From Spirochaetales bacterium (GTDB lineage: Bacteria; Spirochaetota; Spirochaetia; Treponematales; Treponemataceae), in contig QKCE01000252.1 of assembly GCA_003245785.1 (NCBI GenBank), forward strand, positions 1-37,741: a stretch of DNA of 37,741 bases. Direction: 5' to 3'. This document shows, piece after piece, positions 25,755 through 34,297 of this stretch. Below the pieces are notes generated by a model that was not told the origin of the DNA, searched no databases, and saw nothing but the letters and a program-made list of their open reading frames with translations. Position 1 is the stretch's first letter, and each line of letters opens with the position of its first letter. The translations under genes and the position numbers were made by a program.

Positions 25755-27839
25755 ATGAAACTCACCGATTCGTTGCTTTTCAAGTTGTTGCCCGCCATGG
25801 GCATACCGACGGTCATCCTCTCGGTCGGCATCGGCTTTTTCGCCTATACGGGCTCTTCGAAACTGCTCGTGGACCAGGTAGAGCGGCTCCTCTCGTCTGA
25901 CTCGGCGAAATTGGCCGAGAACTACGAGAATTGGGTGCTGATGCAATTTGCCCAGCTCGAATCCCTGGCCGCCATGACCGAGATAGACTATTCAGACGAT
26001 ATGTACGCCCGTCTGGCCGACGAGTCCGCGCGTTTGGGATACAATTCCATATCGCCGGCGGATCCGTCGGGGATATTGCACCTTGCGGGGGGAAAAACCG
26101 CGGATCTCTCCCAACGGCCCTACCTCCGTTCCGTACTCTCCACCGGCAAGCCGGCTATTTCCGATCCCGTCTTCAGCGCCGTGGCCGGGGAGGAACACCT
26201 CCTCACCGTCCTGTTCGCCGTCCCCGTCTTCGAGGAAGGAAAACTCGCGAAGGTCCTCATCGGCCAACGGAAGGCCGAATTCCTCAATTCGAACATCTCG
26301 AGCGTCGATTACGGCCCGGGATCCGAAAACTACATGATCAACGGCGCCGGTGTCGTCATTGCCGACACGAACGCCGAAACCGCCAAGGCCAGGGCAAATC
26401 TCCTCGAGACGGCCCGGGAGAGCGGGGAACACGGCGCCCGCGTGACGGTCCTGGAGGAAATGATCGCCGGCCAAAGCGGGGTGAAAAGCTACGAAACGGG
26501 CGCGGGAACCCGATACGTGGGATACGCCCCCGTGAGGGGAATGTCCTGGAGCGTCGCGATCGACGTTCCGGAAGCCACGATTACCGCGCCGCTGGTCAAG
26601 CTTCGCCTTTCCATCGTCATCGTTTCCCTCGGCGCGATCCTGTTTGGCTTGGGCTACTCGCTCGTCGCCGGCCTATCCTTCGTTCGCCCCATCAAATCCC
26701 TCGCGGCCGGTTTCCGCGAGGTCGCGGAAGGCGACGCGGACCTCACGCGACGGCTGCCGTCCAAGGGCAAGGACGAGATTTCCGAGACCGTCTCGAGCTT
26801 CAACGCCTTCGTCGCGAGCCTCCAGGGCATCATACAGTCCCTACGCGCTACCCAGGGGTCCCTGGGAAACATCGGGGAAAACCTTTCCGTCAATTCCGTC
26901 GAATCCGCCAGCGCCATCGGCGAGATAATGGCGAATATCGGGAGCGTACGGAAGCATGCCGATATCCAGCACTCCCAGGCAGGCGAGATGCGGGAGGCGA
27001 TGGGCGATATCTCCGAGGGCATTCACGAACTCGACCGCCTGATCGAAACCCAGGTATCGGGCAGCACGGAAATGGCCGCGTCGATAGAGCAGATGGTCGG
27101 CAACATAGACTCGGTCGCCACTTCGACCGAAAGGATGACGCAGGCCTTCCGATCCCTCGCCGCGGCGGTCAGCGACGGGAAGGCAAAGCAGGTCTCTGCC
27201 GAGGAAAACGCCCTGGGCATCTCCCGGAAATCCGAGCTGCTCAACGACGCAAACCTCGCCATTACCGGCATCGCGGCCCAAACCAACCTATTGGCCATGA
27301 ACGCGGCGATCGAGGCGGCCCACGCGGGTAACGCGGGAAGGGGGTTCAGCGTCGTCGCCGACGAGATCCGCAAGCTATCCGAGCAGGCAAGCGCCCAATC
27401 GAAGGCGATCAACGTCCAGATCAAGGAAATACAGAAGGGTATCGGCACGGTCGTCAGCGCGACGAAGGATTCCACCCAGGTATTCGCCGCCGTCTCGAAC
27501 GGCATCGAGACGACGGGAGACCTCGTGACGGAAATCGAGGGGGCAATGTCCGAACAGCGGAGCGGATCCCGGCAAATCCTCGAGGCCCTCAGGGACCTGA
27601 ACGAGGTAAGCGAATCCGTCAAGGCGAAGGCAGGCGACATGACCGCCTCCTCCGAGCGGGTACGCCTTTCCGTGGACGAGCTCAACGAAACGGCTACCAT
27701 GATCTTCAACAGCATGGACGAAATGACCGCCGGGGCGACCCAGATAAACGTATCGGCTCAGCGCGTGTCGGACCTCTCCCGGGAAACGAACGAGAGCATC
27801 CAGACGATGGCTCGCCAGACCGACAAGTTCAAGGTGTGA
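25755..27839 (+). CDS. Methyl-accepting chemotaxis protein (Cache-type sensor, HAMP, MCP signalling domain)
   Basis: N-terminal TM, extracellular Cache-like region, second TM ([26 protein letters not shown]), HAMP, and hairpin tip [41 protein letters not shown]. Confidence 0.96.
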   Translation: MKLTDSLLFKLLPAMGIPTVILSVGIGFFAYTGSSKLLVDQVERLLSSDSAKLAENYENWVLMQFAQLESLAAMTEIDYSDDMYARLADESARLGYNSISPADPSGILHLAGGKTADLSQRPYLRSVLSTGKPAISDPVFSAVAGEEHLLTVLFAVPVFEEGKLAKVLIGQRKAEFLNSNISSVDYGPGSENYMINGAGVVIADTNAETAKARANLLETARESGEHGARVTVLEEMIAGQSGVKSYETGAGTRYVGYAPVRGMSWSVAIDVPEATITAPLVKLRLSIVIVSLGAILFGLGYSLVAGLSFVRPIKSLAAGFREVAEGDADLTRRLPSKGKDEISETVSSFNAFVASLQGIIQSLRATQGSLGNIGENLSVNSVESASAIGEIMANIGSVRKHADIQHSQAGEMREAMGDISEGIHELDRLIETQVSGSTEMAASIEQMVGNIDSVATSTERMTQAFRSLAAAVSDGKAKQVSAEENALGISRKSELLNDANLAITGIAAQTNLLAMNAAIEAAHAGNAGRGFSVVADEIRKLSEQASAQSKAINVQIKEIQKGIGTVVSATKDSTQVFAAVSNGIETTGDLVTEIEGAMSEQRSGSRQILEALRDLNEVSESVKAKAGDMTASSERVRLSVDELNETATMIFNSMDEMTAGATQINVSAQRVSDLSRETNESIQTMARQTDKFKV

Positions 27840-27865
27840 GCGAGCGGGAACCGATCGTGAAACAA

Positions 27866-27900
27866 AAAAGGCCCGGGGGATAACCCTCGGGCCTTTCGTT
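27866..27900. terminator. Rho-independent terminator between convergent genes (bidirectional; best U-tract on the minus strand)
   Basis: Minus strand AAAGGCCCGAGGG-TTATC-CCCCGGGCCTTTTTTG; plus strand AAAAAAGGCCCGGGGGATAACCCTCGGGCCTTTCGTTTT. Confidence 0.88.
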
Positions 27901-27977
27901 TTCAACATGGTTTCCGGCGTTTACCGCGCGTATTCCACGAAGAAATCGCCGTGCGATTTCTTCAAGGATATGCTCGA

Positions 27978-29486
27978 TTAGCGAGCATATTCCACGATTC
28001 TGGTCTCCCGGATCAGGGTTACGCGGATGCGTCCCGGATACCGGAGGTCGTTCTCGATCTTCTTAGCGATCTCGCGGCCGAGTTCCTTGACTTCCGCGTC
28101 CGCGATCTTCTCGTTGTTCACGAGCACGCGGAGTTCGCGACCGGCCTGGATGGCATATGCCTTCTCGACTCCCTGGAAGCTTTCCGCGATGCTCTCGAGG
28201 TTCTCGAGGCGCTTCACGTAGTTGTCCAGGGTCTCGCGCCGCGCGCCGGGACGGGCCGCGGAGATCGCGTCGGCGATCTGCACGAGCACGGACTCGATGC
28301 AGGAAGGCTCCACGTCGCCGTGGTGGCTCCCGATCGCGTTGATGACCCGGGGGTCCTCGTTCATCTTCCGCGCCATGTCGATGCCGACCTCGGCGTGGTT
28401 CTGGTCCGAATCGTTCTCGGCGCCCTTTCCGATATCGTGGAGGAGCGCGCCGCGCTTCGCGATTTCCCGGTTGGCCCCGACTTCGGCGGCGAGCATTCCG
28501 GCGATCATGGCCACTTCCTTCGAGTGGTACAGCACGTTCTGGCCGTAGCTCGTGCGGAAGTAAAGGCGACCGAGGGCGCGCACGCCTTCCTGGCTCATGT
28601 TGTGAATGCCCAGGTCGAAGAGGACCTTCTCCCCTTCCTCGTAGATTTTCTGGGAAATCTCGCGGGTAACCTTCTGAACGATTTCCTCGATCCGGGCGGG
28701 ATGAATGCGCCCGTCCAGGATGAGCCGTTCGAGGGAAACCTTCGCGATCTCCTTGCGAACCGGGTCGAAGCACGAAATCACGACGGCCTCGGGGGTATCG
28801 TCGATGATCACGTCCACGCCGGTCAGGGTTTCGAGGGTGCGGATATTCCGGCCCTCGCGCCCGATAATGCGGCCTTTCATCTCGTCGCTCGGGAGGCTCA
28901 CCGTCGCGACGGTAATGTCGCTGGTGGTTTCCGTGGCGATCCGCTGGATCGTCGTGACGAGGATGTCGCGGGCCTTCTTGTCGGAGGTGACCTGGGCTTC
29001 CTGTTCGATCTTGTTCAGGAGGGCCTGCGCGTCATGCCGGGCCTCGTTTTCGAGGTCCTTGATGATCAGGCCTTTGGCTTCGTCCGCGGTAAGTCCGGAA
29101 ATTCGTTCCAATTCCAGGCGGTAGCGCTCTTCCTCGCCGAGTAGAAATTTCTCCCGGTCGGAAATAGCCTTATCCTTTTCGACGAATTGCTGCTCGGTTT
29201 TGTCCATCGACTCGCCGCGCTTGTCGAGGGCTTCCTCTTTCTGCGTCAATCGCCGTTCGTAACGCTGGAGCTCTCCCCTGCGTTCCCGATTTTCCCGCTC
29301 CTGCTGGTTTCTTTCTCGAATTAGCTGTTCTTTTGCTTCTAGAAGAATTTCCTTCTTTTGAGCTTCTGCTTCTTTTATAGCATCCTGTTTTACACGTTCC
29401 GCTCTCTGTTCAGATGCAGATAGTTGAAATCTGGCGTACAGCCAGCGAATAGTCCATCCAAGAAATAAACCGGCAGCAGGCTCCAT
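27978..29486 (-). CDS. rny: Ribonuclease Y
   Basis: Coiled-coil N-terminus, KH region (VSLPSDEMKGRIIGREGRNIRTLETLTGVDVIIDDTPEAVVISCFDPVRKEIA), HD domain (HSKEVAMIAGMLAAEVGANREIAKRGALLHDIGKG), C-terminus IRVTLIRETRIVEYAR. Start taken at ATG 29486 (GTG 29501 is the alternative). Confidence 0.96.
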   Translation of the reverse strand: MEPAAGLFLGWTIRWLYARFQLSASEQRAERVKQDAIKEAEAQKKEILLEAKEQLIRERNQQERENRERRGELQRYERRLTQKEEALDKRGESMDKTEQQFVEKDKAISDREKFLLGEEERYRLELERISGLTADEAKGLIIKDLENEARHDAQALLNKIEQEAQVTSDKKARDILVTTIQRIATETTSDITVATVSLPSDEMKGRIIGREGRNIRTLETLTGVDVIIDDTPEAVVISCFDPVRKEIAKVSLERLILDGRIHPARIEEIVQKVTREISQKIYEEGEKVLFDLGIHNMSQEGVRALGRLYFRTSYGQNVLYHSKEVAMIAGMLAAEVGANREIAKRGALLHDIGKGAENDSDQNHAEVGIDMARKMNEDPRVINAIGSHHGDVEPSCIESVLVQIADAISAARPGARRETLDNYVKRLENLESIAESFQGVEKAYAIQAGRELRVLVNNEKIADAEVKELGREIAKKIENDLRYPGRIRVTLIRETRIVEYAR

Positions 29487-29609
29487 TTTAGTTACTGTCA
29501 CCTTCTACTTTATCGGTAAACGGGGGGGATGTCAAGAAAAACCTTTCACCGCAAGGACCTAGGAAGGGTAAGTCCGCTACCCCGCCCAGGGAAATCCGCG
29601 GGCGCGGGA

Positions 29610-30338
29610 TTACATCCGGAACTGTTCCCCGAGGTAAACCTGCCGGGCGATTTCCGATTCGAGGATGAAGTCCTTCGAGCCTTCTTCCACGATCTCGCCC
29701 TTGTTGATGACGCAGGCCCGGTCGGTAATTTCCAGCGTATCCCGCACGTTGTGGTCCGTTATGAGGATGCCGATGCCCTGGGTCGCGAGATGCCGGATTA
29801 TGACCTTGATGTCGTGTACGGCGATGGGATCGATCCCGGCGAAAGGCTCGTCGAGAAGCAGGAACCGGGGCTCGATCGCGAGGGAGCGGGCGATTTCCGT
29901 GCGGCGCCGCTCCCCGCCCGACAGCGTATAGGCGGGCTGTGTACGATTGGCGACGATTCCGAATTCGTCGAGAAGGGCGTCGAGGCGACGGAAGCGTTCT
30001 GTTTTCGTCAAATCCTTCCGGGTTTCGAGAATGGCCAGGATGTTCTGCTCCACCGTGAGCTTGCGGAAAACCGAGGCTTCCTGCGGCAGGTAAGAGAGGC
30101 CAGCCCGGGCGCGTTTATACATCGGGAGCCGGGTCACGCAGAGGTCGTTCATCCAGATATCGCCGGAATTCGGGTGAAGGAAGCCGACCACCATGTAAAA
30201 GGTAGTCGTCTTTCCGGCGCCGTTGGGGCCGAGAAGCCCGAGAACTTCGCCGGAACGCATCGAGAAGGTCACGTCCCGGACCGCGTGCTTTTTCCTGAAG
30301 AATTTGTTGAGTCCCTCGACCCTAAGCGTCTCGTTCAC
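29610..30338 (-). CDS. lptB: LPS export system ATP-binding protein LptB-like
   Basis: LGLLGPNGAGKTTTFYMVVGFLHPNSGDIWM...LSYLPQEASVFRKLTVEQNILAILE...LSGGERRRTEIARSLAIEPRFLLLDEPFAGIDPIAVHDI; follows lptC-lptA. GTG start overlapping the lptA stop. Confidence 0.92.
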   Translation of the reverse strand: MNETLRVEGLNKFFRKKHAVRDVTFSMRSGEVLGLLGPNGAGKTTTFYMVVGFLHPNSGDIWMNDLCVTRLPMYKRARAGLSYLPQEASVFRKLTVEQNILAILETRKDLTKTERFRRLDALLDEFGIVANRTQPAYTLSGGERRRTEIARSLAIEPRFLLLDEPFAGIDPIAVHDIKVIIRHLATQGIGILITDHNVRDTLEITDRACVINKGEIVEEGSKDFILESEIARQVYLGEQFRM

Positions 30339-31081
30339 GGGGTTGCCTCTCCTTCGGGCGGTTGCGCGGACGGCGGGGAGTCCGCCGGCGGCGCCTGTCC
30401 TTGGGTCGAGGCGGGGGGCGTTTGGCCTTCGCCCGCCCGGGCGTCCGGCGCCGCATCCTTCTTGGATTCCTTCAGGGTGCCGCTGACGGCGCCGTCGAGG
30501 GTAATTCGCTCCGTTTCAAGGTCGACGGAAATCCGGTTGGCCCGGAACTCGTCGGCATCCCGGATCACGACCGGTTCCCCGGAGAGGTCCAGGGTCGACA
30601 CGGACCGGCGATACAGCGCGAACCCGGAGGCGCAGCGTATCTTTCGCCTGGTCAGTTTCACGGCGACCTGAAGGATCGCGACCTCGGTTTCGCGGTTATA
30701 GGAGATGAGGGAGGCCTCGGCGGCAACCTCGTTTTTCGCGTCGTCCAGTTTCGCGGTCCCTCGGAGCGTGGCGATCTGGGTGTCCCGGTCGTAATCGACC
30801 TCGTCGCAGGTGAAGGAAAAGCCCTTTTCCGTGTCTTCCCCGGTAACCCCGCCGGTGGCGCGCACGTACCGGAAATCCTTGCCCGAAAGCTCGATTCGCC
30901 CGCCGCGTATCGAGAGGCTCCCCACCCGGACCGAGGCGTTACCCTCGAGAACCGTCGTTTCCCTGGCCTTGCCTGAGGAGCCGCTCATGGAGTCCGCGGA
31001 AAAGGCTATGGCGTCGTCCCCGGCGCCGAAAAGGGGCGACAGGGCCGCCGCGAGGAGTAACGCCCGCAACGCGCGCCTCAT
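30335..31081 (-). CDS. lptA: LptA/OstA-like periplasmic protein with Pro/Ala-rich C-terminal tail
   Basis: MRRALRALLLAAALSPLFGAGDDAIAFSADSMSGSSGKARETTVLEGNASVRVGSLSIRGGRIELSGKDFRYVRATGGVTG: signal peptide plus OstA-type repeats; ATGA overlap with lptC. Start corrected to 31081. Confidence 0.8.
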   Translation of the reverse strand: MRRALRALLLAAALSPLFGAGDDAIAFSADSMSGSSGKARETTVLEGNASVRVGSLSIRGGRIELSGKDFRYVRATGGVTGEDTEKGFSFTCDEVDYDRDTQIATLRGTAKLDDAKNEVAAEASLISYNRETEVAILQVAVKLTRRKIRCASGFALYRRSVSTLDLSGEPVVIRDADEFRANRISVDLETERITLDGAVSGTLKESKKDAAPDARAGEGQTPPASTQGQAPPADSPPSAQPPEGEATP

Positions 31082-31647
31082 TCTTCCCCCTCGCCCTGCC
31101 GGACCATCGCCCCGGAAACCGCCGAGGCGAACCGATAGTCCCTTCCGAGGGTATCCGCGAAAAAGCCGGTCCCCTCGACGCTGGACCCGTCGTCCTTCTC
31201 TATGCGGACGACGCCGTCCGCCGTGCCGCGCAGCCGCGAGGTTTTCTTCTCCCACCGGATGTCCGGGGCTTCCAGGGATATGCCGTCCGGCACGTAGCGG
31301 AACCGGGTATCGTCCCCGAGGGTATACACCTTGTTCGCGTCGTCCACCAGCATGGTCCCGGCGGAACCCTCCGCCTCGAGAATGCCGGATCCGTCCGACG
31401 CGTATTGCCGAAAGGCAATCCTCTCGCCCGCCCATACCTGATCCTCGTCGTACATCTCCAGGATTCCCGCGTCTATGACGACGGAAAGGGAACCGTCTTC
31501 GTAGCGGGCCGCGCGGGCGTTTTCGATAACGAGCCCGGGCACGGCGGGGCCGCCGGCGACGTCGGTTCCGTAATTGAAGGAACAGGAGGAAAGGAACGCT
31601 AAGATAGCGGCCGCCGCGAGGGGCGGGAGGGCCTTGGGTCCGGGCAT
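31078..31647 (-). CDS. lptC: LptC-like lipoprotein
   Basis: MPGPKALPPLAAAAILAFLSSCSFNYG lipoprotein signal; IRWEKKTSRLRGTADGVVRIEKDDGSSVEGTGFFADTLGRDYRFASAVSGAMV typical of LptC C-terminus; synteny with lptA-lptB. Confidence 0.82.
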   Translation of the reverse strand: MPGPKALPPLAAAAILAFLSSCSFNYGTDVAGGPAVPGLVIENARAARYEDGSLSVVIDAGILEMYDEDQVWAGERIAFRQYASDGSGILEAEGSAGTMLVDDANKVYTLGDDTRFRYVPDGISLEAPDIRWEKKTSRLRGTADGVVRIEKDDGSSVEGTGFFADTLGRDYRFASAVSGAMVRQGEGEE

Positions 31648-31653
31648 GGAACC

Positions 31654-31682
31654 ACTATATCCGGTTCCCGGCAGTTCGTCAA
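31654..31682 (-). promoter_or_regulatory. Sigma-70-like promoter for lptC
   Basis: Minus strand TTGACG (31682-31677)-N17-TATAGT (31659-31654), 6 nt upstream of the lptC ATG. Confidence 0.68.
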
Positions 31683-31695
31683 AATCCCCGACTCA

Positions 31696-31724
31696 TTGAC
31701 AGTGCAAACAAGAGGTCTTAGACT
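31696..31724 (+). promoter_or_regulatory. Sigma-70-like promoter candidate for cheR-cheB
   Basis: TTGACA (31696-31701)-N17-TAGACT (31719-31724); -35 perfect, -10 four of six. Confidence 0.5.
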
Positions 31725-31765
31725 TCTTTATAACGGTCTCTCACGACAAGCGGACAGGAGTTTCT

Positions 31766-32581
31766 ATGGCAGATTTTCTCAGCGATGCCGAATTCGACCA
31801 GTATCGCAAATTGATATACGACGAAAGCGGCATCACCTTTTCCGCGACAAACCGGGCCATTCTCGAGAGCCGCCTCAAGGAACGCCTCCGCGACAAGAAG
31901 ATGGAGCACCTGAGCGAATACTACGCCCTTCTCATAAAGGACAAGGAAGAGCTCAAGCTGATGCTCGACTCGGTAACCACCAACCTTACGCGCTTTTTCC
32001 GCAACCAGCCCCATTTCGACGCCCTCATCAATTACGTAATCCCCGAGGTGCTGAAAATCAAGAAGGAACGGGGCGACACCAAGCTCCGCGTCTGGAGCGC
32101 CGGCTGCTCGACGGGGGAAGAACCCTACACCCTCGCCATGATATTCCGCGACAAGCTCCCGCCCTCCGTCGGCGTCGAGATCCTCGCGTCGGACATTTCG
32201 CTCAAGAGCCTGATGGTCGGCAAGGCGGGGTTCTACCCCGAAAGCCGGATCGCGGGGATTCCCGATGGCTACCTCTCCCGGTTCTTCGACCGCTCGAACA
32301 ACGGATACCAGGTGAAGGACGAGATCATGAAGATGATCAGGTTCGACTATCATAACCTGAAAAACGACTCGGGTGCCCGCGGCATCGACATACTGTTTTG
32401 CCGCAACGTTCTCATATATTTCGACGAACCCGCCCAGAAAGGCGTAATCGACCGCTTTTGGGACTCGATGGCCCCGAAATCCTATCTGTTTATCGGCCAC
32501 TCGGAATCGCTTTTCGGGATGAAGACCAAGTTTGAGTTCCTGAAGACCGACTGGGCTTGCCTCTATCAAAAAAACACCTGA
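31766..32581 (+). CDS. cheR: Chemotaxis protein methyltransferase CheR
   Basis: TNLTRFFRNQPHFDAL, LRVWSAGCSTGEEPYTLAMIF, DILFCRNVLIYFD, SYLFIGHSESL; SD CAGGAG. Confidence 0.96.
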   Translation: MADFLSDAEFDQYRKLIYDESGITFSATNRAILESRLKERLRDKKMEHLSEYYALLIKDKEELKLMLDSVTTNLTRFFRNQPHFDALINYVIPEVLKIKKERGDTKLRVWSAGCSTGEEPYTLAMIFRDKLPPSVGVEILASDISLKSLMVGKAGFYPESRIAGIPDGYLSRFFDRSNNGYQVKDEIMKMIRFDYHNLKNDSGARGIDILFCRNVLIYFDEPAQKGVIDRFWDSMAPKSYLFIGHSESLFGMKTKFEFLKTDWACLYQKNT

Positions 32582-32593
32582 GGAAACAGCCGC

Positions 32594-33820
32594 ATGGATC
32601 CTGTATCTGTACTAATCGTTGACGATTCCGCGTTGATGCGGAGCCTGATCGGAAAAATCGTCGAATCCTCCCCGAGCCTGCGCGTCGCCGACAAGGCGAT
32701 GAACGGTCGTTTCGCGCTCCAAAAGCTCGTCAGGGCGAATCCCGACGTAATCGTATTGGACATCGAAATGCCCGAGATGAACGGCGTGGAGTTCCTGAGG
32801 GAACGCAAGCGGCTCGGGATCGACATTCCCGTGGTCATTCTCTCGAGCATCGCGAAAAACGGGGCGAAGGTGACCATGGAGTGCCTTGAGCTGGGGGCCA
32901 GCGATTTCGTCACCAAACCCTCGGGGGCCGAGTCCGCGGACCTCCATACCGTCGCGAGCCAGCTCGTCGAGCTCCTGGAAGGATACGGCAGCCAGTATCA
33001 GTTCAAGAAAATAGGCGGGACCGCGCGAAAGCTCCCGGTGGACAGGCTACGCGAGTACGACGTGGGAAGGCTGGAGCCGGACCACGCGACAGATAATCAG
33101 CACGCGAGCCTGCCGCCGGAAACCCTGGCGACCCTCTCGACCCGACCGGCCGTCGCGCGGGTCAGGCCGACCGAAGCGCCGAGGCGCCCGGAAGGCCGGC
33201 AGGAGCGCGCGGCGCCCCCGACCCAGACGAGGTCCCCCGGCAATATCGAGATCATCGCGATAGGCATCTCCACCGGCGGGCCCAACGCGTTACGGGAGGT
33301 CTTCGCGAAACTTGACCCGAACCTCCCCCAGCCCATCGTGGTGGTCCAGCACATGCCCGCGGGATTCACCGAGGAATTCGCGAACAGCCTGAACCGGATT
33401 TGCCCGCTGGAGGTGAAGGAGGCGAAGGAAGGCGACCTGGTAAAGCCCGGCCGCGTGCTGATCGCCCCGGGAGACAAGCATATCGAGGTGGAAAAGCGCT
33501 CCCTCGCGACAATCGCCCACCTGACCGACGCGCCGCCGGAAAACGGGCATCGGCCCTCGGCCGACGTGTTGTTCGAATCGGTCCGGAAGGAATACCAGAA
33601 CCACGCGCTGGGAATAATAATGACCGGGATGGGGCGAGACGGCGCCGCGAAGATTACGGCGCTTTTCAAGGAAGGGTCCCGAACCCTCGGCCAGGACGAG
33701 GCGAGCAGCATCGTCTACGGCATGCCGCGGGTCGCGTGGGAATACGGCGGCGTAATGGAGCAGGTGTCACTCTCCAGGATGGCGGAAACGATCAACCGGT
33801 ACGGCAGGGACTACGCCTGA
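32594..33820 (+). CDS. cheB: Protein-glutamate methylesterase CheB
   Basis: Receiver domain VLIVDDSALMR...VIVLDIEMPEMNGVEFL; C-terminal methylesterase IAIGISTGGPNALREVFAKL, VVVQHMPAGFTEEFA, GIIMTGMGRDGA. Confidence 0.97.
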   Translation: MDPVSVLIVDDSALMRSLIGKIVESSPSLRVADKAMNGRFALQKLVRANPDVIVLDIEMPEMNGVEFLRERKRLGIDIPVVILSSIAKNGAKVTMECLELGASDFVTKPSGAESADLHTVASQLVELLEGYGSQYQFKKIGGTARKLPVDRLREYDVGRLEPDHATDNQHASLPPETLATLSTRPAVARVRPTEAPRRPEGRQERAAPPTQTRSPGNIEIIAIGISTGGPNALREVFAKLDPNLPQPIVVVQHMPAGFTEEFANSLNRICPLEVKEAKEGDLVKPGRVLIAPGDKHIEVEKRSLATIAHLTDAPPENGHRPSADVLFESVRKEYQNHALGIIMTGMGRDGAAKITALFKEGSRTLGQDEASSIVYGMPRVAWEYGGVMEQVSLSRMAETINRYGRDYA

Positions 33821-33847
33821 GGCGCGATCCCCGCGGGACCGGAAGGA

Positions 33848-34246
33848 TTATAATACTTCGGTAATCTCCGGCATGTCCGATTCGGTTCGCTTGCCCGCGA
33901 AATACGTAACCAGGCTGCCGATGAGCAGTGCCCCGAGGGACGCGCCGACCTGGCCGCCCTCCCCGACTCCCGGCACAAACGAGGGCATCAGGATGAATAC
34001 GCCGGCGGCGAGCGCCACGGGAATGCCGATCGCGATGATCCCCTGACCTATCTGGTTGCGCATCGGCGACTTGATGCATACCGTGTCCCCGACCTTGATA
34101 TCGTGCCGGCGCCGGTTCACTACCGTGAAAATATGGCCGTTATCCTTGCATTCGCTGTTCGAGCAGCCGATGCACGCCTCGATGTCGACCGGGATCACCG
34201 TAACCGACTGCGCGCCAATCTCCACGATTCTCGCCTTTTCCTGCAT
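33848..34246 (-). CDS. rseC: SoxR-reducing system RseC family protein
   Basis: MQEKARIVEIGAQSVTVIPVDIEACIGCSNSECKDNGHIFTVVNRRRHDIKVGDTVCI: Cys cluster, then two TM helices; SD AGGGGG. Confidence 0.85.
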   Translation of the reverse strand: MQEKARIVEIGAQSVTVIPVDIEACIGCSNSECKDNGHIFTVVNRRRHDIKVGDTVCIKSPMRNQIGQGIIAIGIPVALAAGVFILMPSFVPGVGEGGQVGASLGALLIGSLVTYFAGKRTESDMPEITEVL

Positions 34247-34297
34247 ACATACCCCCTTGAAGCTGCGGTGGCCCGAGGCCCGGAAAAACCCGGCCGG

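Noticed and set aside
27907-27981. Small plus-strand ORF MVSGVYRAYSTKKSPCDFFKDMLD in the MCP-rny gap
   Set aside because: No SD and lies downstream of a terminator; better explained as the complement of the hairpin-rich rny 3' region.
27951-29144. 397-aa plus-strand ORF antisense to rny
   Set aside because: Shadow ORF; rny is certain.
31729-31734. TATAAC as the -10 for cheR with TTGACA at 31696
   Set aside because: Spacer would be 27 bp; TAGACT at 31719-31724 with a 17-bp spacer is more plausible.
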